Made by a program: the position numbers and the translations under genes
Shown: positions 26,369 to 35,720 of the stretch, piece by piece
Layout of the letters: each line of letters begins with the position of its first letter
Numbering within the stretch: the first letter of the stretch is position 1
NCBI GenBank assembly: GCA_009664345.1
Contig: CP043547.1
Coordinates: 2,260,709 to 2,324,708, forward strand
DNA length: 64,000 nt
Source: Planctomycetales bacterium 10988
GTDB lineage: Bacteria; Planctomycetota; Planctomycetia; Pirellulales; Pb10988
Direction: 5' to 3'
The notes under the pieces: model-generated
Told to the model about the DNA's origin: nothing
The model's input: the letters and a program-made list of their open reading frames with translations, nothing else
Databases searched by the model: none

Positions 26369-27565
26369 TTAACGGCGGGCGAGGGCGTGTTTGAGGGGGA
26401 CCCAACTGCCGTTTTCTTCGCTACTGCCGACGCATTGTTGAATAAAGTACATTCCTTCTACCCCATCGTGAATGTTGGGATAAATGGTGTTTGTTTTTTC
26501 AAACGCTTCCCCGGCAATGCGTTTGACCATATTGTCATAAACAGCACGATAAACATTTGCAAAGGCTTCAAAGAACGCTTCCGGATGCCCTGACGGCAAG
26601 CGACAAGCCGCGGCTCCAGTTTCATTCATATAAGGAGCATTCGGATCACGGGTATAAAGTGCATGCGGTTGCCCATTGCGACGAATGATCATCTTGTTCG
26701 GCTCTTCTTGGCACCATGAGAGCGAACCTTTGGTGCCATCGACTTCCAGCTTGAGGTCGTTTTCGCGGCCATGGGTAATTTGCGAAGCGGTCACCGTGCC
26801 AAGGGCTCCATTTTCATAACGAATCACGGCATGCCCATAATCATCAAGCTTGCGGCCAGGGGCGAAAATCTTCAAGTTGCAACTGACCGTATCCGGCAAA
26901 AGACCTGTAACATAACGCTGTAAGTTATAGGCATGCGTTCCGATGTCGCCGAAACTTCCGGCAATGCCGCTCTTCTTCGGGTCCGTTCGCCAAGCGGCTT
27001 GCTTTTGATCTTCTTCTTCCAGCCGCGTAACAAGCCAACCTTGAATATATTCCGAACGGACGGCATTGATTTCACCCAATTCGCCGGAAAGAATCATTTC
27101 GCGGGCCATCCGAATGAGCGGATAACCTGTATAGTTATGGGAAACGCCGAAGACGACGCCGGATTCTTCGACGAGTTTGGCGAGTTCTTCCGCTTGGGCC
27201 AAGTCGAAGGTCATCGGCTTGTCGCAAATGACATTAAAGCCTTTTTCAATGGCCGCCTTGGCGATTGGGAAGTGGGTATGATTCGGAGTCGCCACGGAGA
27301 CAAAATCAACTCGCTCGCCAACGGGCTTTTTGAGTTCGGCCTCCATCATTTCATCCATCGAGGTATAGGCTCGATCGGCGGCGATGTCATAATCGGGTGC
27401 CGAGGCCTTGGCTCGTTCAGGATTGGAAGAAAGAACCCCGGCCACCAGCTGGGCACGAAGGTCCAAAATGGCAGCCGTCGCATGCACGCGGCCAATGAAA
27501 GAACCCTGGCCACCGCCGACCAGGCACATATTCAACTTACGATCAATCGGGGAATTAATGCCCAT
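26369..27565 (-). CDS. Cytoplasmic Gfo/Idh/MocA-family oxidoreductase
   Basis: 398 residues. The Rossmann domain opens with LNMCLVGGGQGSFIGRVH and the family cofactor motif is NVICDKPMTFDLAQ. The C-terminal alpha/beta domain starts near residue 150, with GDIGTHAYNLQRYVTG carrying the usual catalytic Asp/His pair. There is no Tat signal, unlike the 4654-5943 protein. It likely oxidises or isomerises a sugar or cyclitol with NAD(P). AAGGGAG precedes the ATG at 27565. It stands alone with its own upstream region containing a family 1 repeat. Confidence 0.92.
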   Translation of the reverse strand: MGINSPIDRKLNMCLVGGGQGSFIGRVHATAAILDLRAQLVAGVLSSNPERAKASAPDYDIAADRAYTSMDEMMEAELKKPVGERVDFVSVATPNHTHFPIAKAAIEKGFNVICDKPMTFDLAQAEELAKLVEESGVVFGVSHNYTGYPLIRMAREMILSGELGEINAVRSEYIQGWLVTRLEEEDQKQAAWRTDPKKSGIAGSFGDIGTHAYNLQRYVTGLLPDTVSCNLKIFAPGRKLDDYGHAVIRYENGALGTVTASQITHGRENDLKLEVDGTKGSLSWCQEEPNKMIIRRNGQPHALYTRDPNAPYMNETGAAACRLPSGHPEAFFEAFANVYRAVYDNMVKRIAGEAFEKTNTIYPNIHDGVEGMYFIQQCVGSSEENGSWVPLKHALARR

Positions 27566-27893
27566 GATTCGCTCCCTTGCAAATCAATCAAACGTCACGA
27601 TAAATAAAAGAAGCAATCAAGCCAAAAACCGTCTCTTTGCGTAAAGAATTTGAGACTTGTTTGGAGGCTCGATCGCAAACCAAAATCACGATTAACAAAG
27701 AGCCAGGGGTGAGCCTGACGGAAAGAGTTAGGCACCTGGAAAAGGTGGCACTCAAGCAACTTTGACGACTAACTCAAAAAATTTCGTAAACCGTAGGGTG
27801 GTGGTTTTCCGGGGGAATTGCAAGGGGCAGCGACATTCAGAAGCGGTTTCCCCCTGAGTTTTTTCGTTCCAAGCATTTATAAAGCAAACAATC
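27566..27893. other. Intergenic region between divergent genes
   Basis: 328 bases between the Gfo/Idh/MocA and beta-RFAP synthase starts. Bases 27700-27769 are a reverse-oriented family 1 repeat. Both promoters should lie here, but I cannot assign them. Confidence 0.5.
27700..27769 (-). repeat. Palindromic intergenic repeat, family 1, copy 3
   Basis: On the minus strand it reads GTCGTCAAAG, then GTGCCACCTTTTCCAGGTGC, then CACCCCTGGCTCTTT. The central CACCTTTTCCAGGTG is identical to the copies at 25260 and 56951. The ends are more diverged. Confidence 0.7.
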
Positions 27894-28964
27894 ATGGGCG
27901 AACGGGAAGTACAAGTCACGACCGGTGCTCGGGTACATTTTGGTATTTTTCCGGCTTTGACTTCTGAAAGTTCAGGCTTCGGCGGTCTCGGTACGCTCGT
28001 GAAGATGCCTTCGATTCAAATACGAGTTCAGCCCAAAAAGCGAGAACACCCTACTACCATCGGGTATTCCGGCCTTCATCCGGTTCGAATGCTCAAGACG
28101 ATTGAAACTTGGCGGGAACGCTCCCCTTATGCTAAAGAATTTGAACGTGATTGCTTTGTTCATTGCAGCCCGACCTTTCAAGAGCAACCCATTCATCTGC
28201 ATGTCGGCCTTGGTATCGGAACGCAATTGGCGTTGAGTCTCGTCGCTGGCTTGCAGGCGTATCTCCTTCCGCCGGAAATTGCCGAGCGGGAACTTGCTAA
28301 AGGCCCCGAGTATTTGGCCTATTTGGCCGGTCGCGGGAAACGTTCACTCACCGGAACGATGGGCTTTTGCCAAGGCGGGTTGGTCCTCGATGCCGGAACA
28401 CGAATCATTTCTGCCGAAGGAACAAAGGTTGAATCGCCAAAGAATCTCTCTTCGAAGGAACTGACTTCTCAAACCATTCCCTGGCCCGATGCGTGGCGAT
28501 TGGTCCTCTTTCAGCCTTCGCGGGAAGAAGGGCTTTCGGGAAATCCAGAAAACCACGCTTTCGGTCAACTTCCACAAGTTTCCACTACGGAGAGAGAGCA
28601 GTTTCGCGCGATTGTTGAAAAGATTCTTCAAGGCGTAGCGGAAAACCACTTCGAGTTGGCAAGCGAAAACTTTTATCAACTCAATCGTGCTACCGGAGAG
28701 CGGTTCGCTTCGGTTCAAGGAGGGCTTTATTCTCGGCCTGAAATTAATGATTGGATCAAGTGGCTCCGAGCCGAAAAAATCACCGGGGTGGGTCAAAGTT
28801 CCTGGGGTCCGACGATCTTTGCCCTTCTTCCTTCTGAGGATCAAGCCAAATCGCTGGCAACAAAGTTAGAAGCCAAAGGTGCCAAAGCGGTCCGAGTGAC
28901 GATTCCCAAGAATGATTCTGCTAGCATTGACATGCTGGAAGTCGGCGAAGAGACCAAGCAGTAG
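27894..28964 (+). CDS. mptG: Beta-ribofuranosylaminobenzene 5'-phosphate synthase (methanopterin pathway)
   Basis: 356 residues of the GHMP-kinase-like beta-RFAP synthase family. The N-terminal VTTGARVHFGIFPAL, the glycine-rich HVGLGIGTQLALSLVAGL, the LAGRGKRSLTGTMGFCQGG segment and the late ITGVGQSSWGPTIFALL are the family landmarks. The enzyme condenses p-aminobenzoate with PRPP, releasing CO2 and PPi, the first committed step of tetrahydromethanopterin synthesis. Planctomycetes are known to carry H4MPT-linked C1 genes, used for formaldehyde oxidation. No other C1 gene is in the window, so the pathway must be scattered. ATG at 27894. Divergent from the Gfo/Idh/MocA gene. Confidence 0.85.
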   Translation: MGEREVQVTTGARVHFGIFPALTSESSGFGGLGTLVKMPSIQIRVQPKKREHPTTIGYSGLHPVRMLKTIETWRERSPYAKEFERDCFVHCSPTFQEQPIHLHVGLGIGTQLALSLVAGLQAYLLPPEIAERELAKGPEYLAYLAGRGKRSLTGTMGFCQGGLVLDAGTRIISAEGTKVESPKNLSSKELTSQTIPWPDAWRLVLFQPSREEGLSGNPENHAFGQLPQVSTTEREQFRAIVEKILQGVAENHFELASENFYQLNRATGERFASVQGGLYSRPEINDWIKWLRAEKITGVGQSSWGPTIFALLPSEDQAKSLATKLEAKGAKAVRVTIPKNDSASIDMLEVGEETKQ

Positions 28965-29511
28965 ACTAGAAGAACCGTAGTAACATCAAAAAACACCTGA
29001 AAAATAGGAATCTTCGCGTTTCGAAGGCCCTTCAGAAAACAACTTCGTTTTGACTTCCGACTTGGTTTGTTTAAAATTCAGAAGCTTTACTTTGGATTGA
29101 CTTTCCCAATCCCTGTTCATTGATGTTTGAAATGGAATTCATCAACTTTCCGTAGGATTTTCGGAGGATTGATGCTCTGAAAAAGGTAGGCATTTCTCAT
29201 CTTTTTGCTTGAGCGTGGCTCCTTTACGTTCTATCTTTGGAATACCTCTCTCTAGCTCCCGTTGCGTCCTGCGGCAATCATTTTCGTTAAGTGTTTTCTA
29301 TTAAACGAGTTAGCATTTCCCCACCCTTCTGAGAAAGTCGGAAACCGACCCAAACTTCCTTTCGGTTGGCGAGAAATCACCTCAATTTTTTTGAAAGAGA
29401 TCAACAAGACGATAAAATTAATAATGAATCTTCGACTATCATTCTGAAAGTCCATTGTTTGCCCTGGCATCTAAAGAACGAAACGGAGGACTTTCACTAT
29501 CGCCCCCCCTG
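28965..29511. other. Intergenic region
   Basis: 547 bases upstream of the second Ser/Thr kinase. A short CACCTGAAAAATAGG piece near 29010 loosely recalls family 1 repeats. I see no gene, RNA or clear hairpin. Confidence 0.4.
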
Positions 29512-32316
29512 ATGGATTGTATGGGATTGAGTAAAAAAACCCCTTCGACAGGCAGTTTTGTCCCAGATGCTCAATTAAAGGCTGAGCACGAGATGTATCT
29601 GGCGGATCAGTCCTCTGGACCGATGCCGTTGGGGGACCCTACGATTTTATCTCCGGAAGAAAATGAAGATTCCGATCCTTCCATCGGCGATTCAAGCCCC
29701 TCCAAAAATACCGAGCCACCGCCAAGCAATCTTCATCCGCTTGAGTTGGCCAAACATCTCCGCGGGGAATCGCTCAACCATTTTATTTTGGAAGATTTTG
29801 TCGGAATCGGCGGAATGGGGATTGTCTTCCGTGCCCGCGATACGCAACTCAATCGAATCGTGGCAGTCAAAGTTCTTCCGCCTGAACAGGCTTCTCAGCC
29901 AGAAACCCAACGCCGCTTTCGCAATGAAGCCCAAAGCGCCGCCCGGCTCGATCATGAAAACATTGCCAGGGTTTATTATTTAGGGGAAGATCGCGGGCTA
30001 CTTTATATCGTTTTTGAATATATCGAAGGGAGTAATCTCCGCGATTTGGTCTCGGAACAAGGCCCACTCCCGCTACCCCAGGCCGTTAGTTGCATTTTGC
30101 ATATTGCCAGTGCTTTGGCTCATGTCAGTCAACAACAAGTCGTTCACCGGGATGTAAAGCCTTCGAATATTTTGCTGACCACCGAGGGAACCGCCAAGCT
30201 GGTCGATATGGGGTTGGCCCGACTTCATCATCACGATCAAGGTTCACACAGCGACCTCACCCGCAGTGGAGTAACGCTGGGAACGTTTGATTATATTTCG
30301 CCGGAACAAGCCCGCGATCCTCGGCAGGTCGATGCCCGAAGTGATATCTATTCCTTGGGTTGCACTTTTTTCTATGCATTGACCTCCCGCCCACCTTATC
30401 CGAACGGGACAGTTTTACAAAAGCTTCTGCAACATCACGGCGAGGCCCCTCCTGATCCTCGCGAAGTCGATCCAACCATCAATCCGCAAGCGGCTCGCAT
30501 CATTGGCCGCATGATGGCCAAGGACCCCGATGATCGTTATCAAACGCCGGAAGATTTAGTCAAAGAATTGATGCTCCTGGCAGGGCAACTTGGTCTGAAA
30601 CCGACAGGACCATCGGGACTGGTTTGGATTTCGCCAGAATCACTGCGACCGTATTGGGCGGAAGTCCATCTACCTTGGCTTGTCCCGGTGGTGGTGTTGA
30701 TTGTCTTGGTAGGACTTTTGGAAACCTTGGGCCCCTATCGCTGGAGCGTCAATTCCGACTTGGCTTCTTCCCTCGAAGCGCCAGGAAATCCTTATCCCGA
30801 TCCGAAAGCGATTGCGGTCCCTTCAGCCTATTTGGAACGCCCGGAAGAAGCGGTATCCGAAGAAACCGAAGGAGATGAAACCCTCCCGGAGACGAACCTT
30901 TCGTCGAGCCAAGGCACCTCTGAAAATTCCACCACCTCTGGGAACTTGGAGACTTCTCCGGCCACCTCCGAGAATTCAACGCAGGAAACGGCCACACCTT
31001 CGCAAGAGACGAACGCCACCGAGGGGACGACTTCGAATTCGGGCGAGTCCGTTGAAACAACGACTTCCGGTCCAACTTCTGAGGAGGAAAGCGAGCTTCA
31101 AGCTCCATTGGTCACAGACCCCTTCGTTTTGATTTCTGATAACGGCTTGGAAACTCCGTACGATTCCTTTGCCATGGCCTGCCAGTCAGCGGAACAAGGT
31201 GATCGTTTGGAATTACATTTTGATGGGGTAATGAAAGTCACTCCGGTGATGCTGAACAATCCTTCTTTAACTATCCAAGCCGGGCCAGACTATGCCCCGA
31301 TTTTGGAATTGGAAGGAAAAGGAAGCGAAAGCCTGGGCCAAGGAACCCACTTGCTGACGGTCACCGGAGGTCGCTTGGTCCTCAAAGAGATCGCCATTCG
31401 GCTTTCGATTCCGGCAGAGGTCCCTACCGGCAATTGGTCAATGATCCGCACGCGGGCACATCCGTCGATCGAGATTTTTGATTGTGCATTGACGCTGCGA
31501 AATCCCTCGGGACATCTCGGAGCTTCTTTCGTGGAAGTCGATGAAGTCGCCGGGTCGGATGCTTCGATCATGCGAGAGGGAGAATCGCCTGCTCCGCAAA
31601 CGATGCAGTTGGTGCTCTCTCGTTGTATCGCGCGGGGCGAAGGTTCCTTCGTGCGGGCGGATCGCAAATCGCAAACCATGCACATCGACTGGGATCAAGG
31701 TCTGATTGTGCTGGGCAATGAAGGCCCGTTTCTCCAGTGGCGAGGAAGTGCTCTCAGTGCTCATCCAGAAAGCCGAATCAGTGTGAATCTCCGCCGGATC
31801 ACGGCTGACATTCCTGGGGGACTTTGCTGGCTAAGTGCCGATGCGGATTCTGGAAATCCTCCGCCAAAGATCGAAATTCAATGCGAAAACAGTATCTTGA
31901 TTGGTTCGGGAGAACAGCCTCTCATTATGCAAACGCAAGTGGCCAACGTCACGGAGAGCCAACTTCCTGAGCGAATTCTCTGGACTGGCGATGAGGTCTA
32001 TTACGAAAATTGGAACTCCTGGTGGACCGTTCAGCCCCGCGTCGGCATGAATCGTGCTTTGGAACAACCGGTCGTTCGTCTCCAAAGTGACTGGATTACT
32101 TTTTGGGGGCCTTTGGAGCGTAATCCCCATTTCGATGAAGTCCAATGGCAAGAGCCGCCGGATTTTCTCGTGACTCCAGTGCATCAACGTTCCGTTCGAG
32201 ATTACTCGCTTGATCCCTCTGTGATGGCGATTGCCGGGGCCTCCTTCTCGGTCTTACCTTCGTTTCCTGAACCGAGTCTTGTTCAAGAACCTCGCTTTTC
32301 CGCGGAAACCAAGTAG
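29512..32316 (+). CDS. Membrane Ser/Thr protein kinase with beta-helix-like outer region
   Basis: 934 residues from the ATG at 29512 (MDCMGLSKKTPSTG). The open frame reaches a TTG at 29455. Neither start has a well-placed Shine-Dalgarno; a GGAGGA lies about 20 bases before the ATG. Order: acidic Ser/Pro-rich N-terminal 90 residues, Hanks kinase (about 90-355) with GIGGMGIVFRAR, VAVKVLPPE, VVHRDVKPSNILL and DMGLARL, then a TM helix near 405 (WLVPVVVLIVLVGLLETLG). A Ser/Thr/Glu spacer (470-540) follows, then a repetitive beta-rich region to the end. The outer part resembles right-handed beta-helix or jelly-roll ligand modules but is not assigned. Signal and targets unknown. It precedes ftsH on the same strand. 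Confidence 0.88.
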   Translation: MDCMGLSKKTPSTGSFVPDAQLKAEHEMYLADQSSGPMPLGDPTILSPEENEDSDPSIGDSSPSKNTEPPPSNLHPLELAKHLRGESLNHFILEDFVGIGGMGIVFRARDTQLNRIVAVKVLPPEQASQPETQRRFRNEAQSAARLDHENIARVYYLGEDRGLLYIVFEYIEGSNLRDLVSEQGPLPLPQAVSCILHIASALAHVSQQQVVHRDVKPSNILLTTEGTAKLVDMGLARLHHHDQGSHSDLTRSGVTLGTFDYISPEQARDPRQVDARSDIYSLGCTFFYALTSRPPYPNGTVLQKLLQHHGEAPPDPREVDPTINPQAARIIGRMMAKDPDDRYQTPEDLVKELMLLAGQLGLKPTGPSGLVWISPESLRPYWAEVHLPWLVPVVVLIVLVGLLETLGPYRWSVNSDLASSLEAPGNPYPDPKAIAVPSAYLERPEEAVSEETEGDETLPETNLSSSQGTSENSTTSGNLETSPATSENSTQETATPSQETNATEGTTSNSGESVETTTSGPTSEEESELQAPLVTDPFVLISDNGLETPYDSFAMACQSAEQGDRLELHFDGVMKVTPVMLNNPSLTIQAGPDYAPILELEGKGSESLGQGTHLLTVTGGRLVLKEIAIRLSIPAEVPTGNWSMIRTRAHPSIEIFDCALTLRNPSGHLGASFVEVDEVAGSDASIMREGESPAPQTMQLVLSRCIARGEGSFVRADRKSQTMHIDWDQGLIVLGNEGPFLQWRGSALSAHPESRISVNLRRITADIPGGLCWLSADADSGNPPPKIEIQCENSILIGSGEQPLIMQTQVANVTESQLPERILWTGDEVYYENWNSWWTVQPRVGMNRALEQPVVRLQSDWITFWGPLERNPHFDEVQWQEPPDFLVTPVHQRSVRDYSLDPSVMAIAGASFSVLPSFPEPSLVQEPRFSAETK

Positions 32317-32620
32317 CCAGCTTCGCCCTGCTCTAGCATCCAGGCTCACGGTCCTTTAGAACAAACTCTTCCATCGCAACATTCGTAGAAAGAAGAGCCC
32401 TGGTGTCTGCTTCCCTTCTCTCTTGAAAGTTGTAACTACAGGCCGGTTGGACAACTGCGACAAATCGATAAGATGAGAGTGACCTTTCGATTTCAGAATA
32501 GTTCAAGGTGGCTTCCGCTGCGGATTGCAAAACCCTACTCCCCAGCCGATCCATTTTCCTATACAAAAGAGATCATTCAGAAAAACTTACGCCGTTTTGT
32601 GCTTATTGAGAAATAAATAG
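32317..32620. other. Intergenic region upstream of ftsH
   Basis: 304 bases. A minus-strand frame at 32333-32566 has no family features and is regarded as chance. I see no hairpin or repeat. Confidence 0.4.
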
Positions 32621-34807
32621 ATGGACCCATCTTCTGACAAAGACAAACAAGATCGTAAATTGACCCCCGATGAAAAGGCAAGACAAGGCGAAACGCCGGA
32701 ACCTTCTCCTTCGGGCCGGGGGCTTTTTTCCCCGCAATTCATCCTGCTTTTCATTATCGTTGGTTTTGTGCTCTCCATGCTTTATTGGCCGAACACAACT
32801 CCGCGATCAACGATTAGCTATAGCTTCTTCATTGATCAGGTGAAAGAAGGAAATGTTTCGCAAATCACCTTTGATGATTCCATTATCTTAGGAGAATTTG
32901 CCCCGAGCAAGGAACCGCCTTTCGATCCAGACACCTTGCCGAAAGAAGGAGCAAGCGAAGAAGAGGCCGCCACTCCGCAAAAAGAGCCGCAACGACTTCT
33001 GCAAAAGTTTCGCGTAGTCCGGCCCCCGGTGGACGATGAAGAATTGATGCCGCTCTTGCGAGAGAAAAATGTCTTGCAAACCGCGGAAGTTCCCGCCGAT
33101 GGCTCCGGTCTCATTCTGTTGAGTCTCATCGTCACGGTGGTGTTGAGTGTGCTGATTTTGCTAGCTTTCTATGTCATGATGCGACGAGCCCGCGATCAAA
33201 TGGGCGGAGGCGGATTCTTAGGAAACTTCAGCCGCAGTCCTGCCCGACGCTACGAACCCGATAAGCAACGTGTCATGTTCGATGACGTCGCCGGGTTGGA
33301 AACAGTCAAAAAAGAACTGCAAGAAGTCGTGGAATTCCTGAAAAGCCCGGCCAAATTCCAACGCCTAGGTGGGGTCATTCCCAAAGGAACGCTCCTCAAT
33401 GGACCTCCGGGAACGGGGAAAACCTTGCTGGCCAAGGCCATCGCCGGCGAGGCGGATGTCCCCTTCTTTTCGATTAATGGCTCTGAATTTATTCAAATGT
33501 TTGTCGGGGTCGGGGCTAGTCGGGTCCGCGACTTGTTCCGCACGGCCAAAGAAAACGCTCCTTGTATTGTCTTTATTGACGAAATTGATGCCGTCGGCCG
33601 CATCCGAGGAGCAGGCTTCGGGGGCGGACATGACGAACGCGAACAAACGCTCAACCAAATTTTGAGTGAAATGGATGGCTTTAGCCCCAGCGAATCGGTT
33701 ATCGTGATCGCGGCGACGAACCGGCCCGATGTCCTTGACCCTGCTTTGCTGCGTCCTGGCCGTTTCGATCGTCATATCACTGTGGATCGTCCGAGTATGA
33801 AAGCTCGCAAAGAGCTATTCGTTGTTCATTCCCGCAAAGTTCCGCTGGGGGACGATGTTGATCTCGACCGCTTGGCGGCGGGAACGATCGGCATGACCGG
33901 GGCCGATATTCGCAACCTTGTCAATGAAGCGGCTCTGTGGGCAACCCGGCAGAATCGCGATCACGTCGAACAAGACGACTTTGAATATGCCCGTGATAAA
34001 GTCCTGATGGGACCACAACGGGATGAAGTCCTCAGCGGCCATGAAAAAGAGATGACCGCTTATCATGAAGCTGGCCACGCCCTACTCGCTTGGCTGGAGC
34101 CGGGGGCGGATCGCTTGCACAAAGTGAGTATCATCCCGCGAGGCCGGGCCTTGGGAGTCACCCATCTATTACCGCAAGAAGACCGCTTGAATGTCAGTGA
34201 AAATGACCTGAAAGCCCGTTTGGTTTACCTCCTCGGAGGCCGGGCGGCGGAACGTTTGGTTTATGATGAAATCAGTGCCGGTGCCGAAAACGATCTGAAG
34301 CAGGCAACCGCGATCGCTCGCCGTATGGTCACGCATTGGGGCATGAGTGAACGCCTGGGACCGGTCGCCTATCGTCAGCAGGAAGATCATCCCTTTTTGG
34401 GCAAGGAAATCACCGAGCAACGCCTCTTCAGCGAACATACCGCTCAGGTGATTGATGAAGAGGTCGCCCGCATTTTGCACGGTGCCGAAGACCGGGCCGA
34501 GACCATTTTGCGAGAAAATCGTGATAAGTTAGAAATGGTCACGGAAAAGCTCATCGAAAAAGAAACCCTCGACGATGAGGAAATTACCGAACTGATCGGG
34601 CCGGCCAAGACTGCCGACAAGCCAACCCTTCGCAATGGAGAGGCCTTGAAGGCTAGTAGTTCGAAGACCCAAGAAAATGGCTCGCAGGATTCAGAAGAAG
34701 ACACCAAGCCTGTCTCTGAATCCGAGTCGGACGAGGAAAAATCCGACGAGTCGAACGGGGATGCCTCGGACACTGAACAAGATTCCTCGGTCAAGGCAGA
34801 AGAGTAA
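32621..34807 (+). CDS. ftsH: ATP-dependent zinc metalloprotease FtsH
   Basis: 728 residues, longer than the usual 610-650 because of a Ser/Glu/Asp-rich tail of about 75 residues. Two TM helices (about 35-55 and 166-188) flank the small periplasmic domain. The AAA module has Walker A GPPGTGKT (261-268), Walker B VFIDEID (to 323) and the second region of homology [11 protein letters not shown]. The protease site is HEAGH (482-486), with a later Asp ligand in [10 protein letters not shown] hexamer in the membrane degrades misfolded membrane proteins and selected regulators. The periplasmic loop contains an extra Pro/Glu-rich segment (about 95-120). ATG at 32621. A TIM-barrel gene follows after 62 bases. 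Confidence 0.97.
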   Translation: MDPSSDKDKQDRKLTPDEKARQGETPEPSPSGRGLFSPQFILLFIIVGFVLSMLYWPNTTPRSTISYSFFIDQVKEGNVSQITFDDSIILGEFAPSKEPPFDPDTLPKEGASEEEAATPQKEPQRLLQKFRVVRPPVDDEELMPLLREKNVLQTAEVPADGSGLILLSLIVTVVLSVLILLAFYVMMRRARDQMGGGGFLGNFSRSPARRYEPDKQRVMFDDVAGLETVKKELQEVVEFLKSPAKFQRLGGVIPKGTLLNGPPGTGKTLLAKAIAGEADVPFFSINGSEFIQMFVGVGASRVRDLFRTAKENAPCIVFIDEIDAVGRIRGAGFGGGHDEREQTLNQILSEMDGFSPSESVIVIAATNRPDVLDPALLRPGRFDRHITVDRPSMKARKELFVVHSRKVPLGDDVDLDRLAAGTIGMTGADIRNLVNEAALWATRQNRDHVEQDDFEYARDKVLMGPQRDEVLSGHEKEMTAYHEAGHALLAWLEPGADRLHKVSIIPRGRALGVTHLLPQEDRLNVSENDLKARLVYLLGGRAAERLVYDEISAGAENDLKQATAIARRMVTHWGMSERLGPVAYRQQEDHPFLGKEITEQRLFSEHTAQVIDEEVARILHGAEDRAETILRENRDKLEMVTEKLIEKETLDDEEITELIGPAKTADKPTLRNGEALKASSSKTQENGSQDSEEDTKPVSESESDEEKSDESNGDASDTEQDSSVKAEE

Positions 34808-34869
34808 ATTGTGGAAGGAACGGAGCACCCCCCGCTTGCCGATTCGCCATCGTTTCGAAGGAGCGAAAG

Positions 34870-35622
34870 ATGCTGAAGGTCGCCACCAAATTCTTACCGG
34901 AACTCTCCGCGTTTGACTTGGCTTATCAGGCCGGGTTTCGTTCGGCGGAATTTTGGCTCGATACCAACTTAATCAGCCAATGGGAATCGCTCAGCGCGAT
35001 GGCGAATTACTATCCGCTGAACTATGCTTTGCATTTTCCCAATCGAGCAACAATGGAACAGGGCGATTTGGAAAACACGGTCGCTTTTTATCAAGCGATT
35101 GAGGCCCAAGCGGTTGTCATTCACCAACCGATGTTCGATCGCTACAGCGAACTTCTCACGGACCTGGATGCCGACATTCCGCTAGCCGTCGAAAATCACC
35201 GGCTCAATGAAGCGGAATTTGAGCAATGGGCGCAAGCAAATCCAGGGCTGACTCTTGATGTGGAACATCTTTGGAAGTTCACGTTGCAAGATGCCCCGCT
35301 CGAGGTGCTACTAGAGAAGGTCCAAACATTTCTCGAACGCTATCACGAAAAGCTTTTGCATGTTCATCTGCCCGGTTATCAACCTGGCTATGCCGAACAT
35401 CGCCCCATGTACCGATCGGAAGAAATGGTCTTTCCGGTGCTCTCGCTCTTTTCCGAATTTGAGATGCAAGGTCTGATCGTCAGCGAAATCCATCAAGATT
35501 ATCAAAACCTCAACGATTTACAGATGGATGTCTTGCTCTTCAATCGTTGGCGAAAAGAGCACGATCCCCGCTACCCCGCCCGCAATCCAACCATCCCCGC
35601 CGTGGATGGGCAGCCGGTTTAA
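34870..35622 (+). CDS. Sugar phosphate isomerase/epimerase-like TIM barrel
   Basis: 250 residues. Barrel features are visible: FRSAEFWLDTN early, AVVIHQPMFDRY, DIPLAVENHRLNEAEF (Glu ligand), GLTLDVEHLWKF (Asp and His), LLHVHLPGYQPGY (His) and GLIVSEIHQDYQN (Glu). This is the order of metal ligands in the AP endonuclease 2-like family. No signal peptide. Substrate unknown. It lies 62 bases downstream of ftsH on the same strand and might be read through from it. The ATG at 34870 has GGAGCGAAAG just upstream. Confidence 0.85.
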   Translation: MLKVATKFLPELSAFDLAYQAGFRSAEFWLDTNLISQWESLSAMANYYPLNYALHFPNRATMEQGDLENTVAFYQAIEAQAVVIHQPMFDRYSELLTDLDADIPLAVENHRLNEAEFEQWAQANPGLTLDVEHLWKFTLQDAPLEVLLEKVQTFLERYHEKLLHVHLPGYQPGYAEHRPMYRSEEMVFPVLSLFSEFEMQGLIVSEIHQDYQNLNDLQMDVLLFNRWRKEHDPRYPARNPTIPAVDGQPV

Positions 35623-35720
35623 ATAGTCGGACCTGCAAGTGGGTTACCTTAGCGTGGATAAGGAAAAAGGTACGGCAGTCGTGAAGCACAGAGAGATTGT
35701 TGTCTGGATATAGTACCTAG

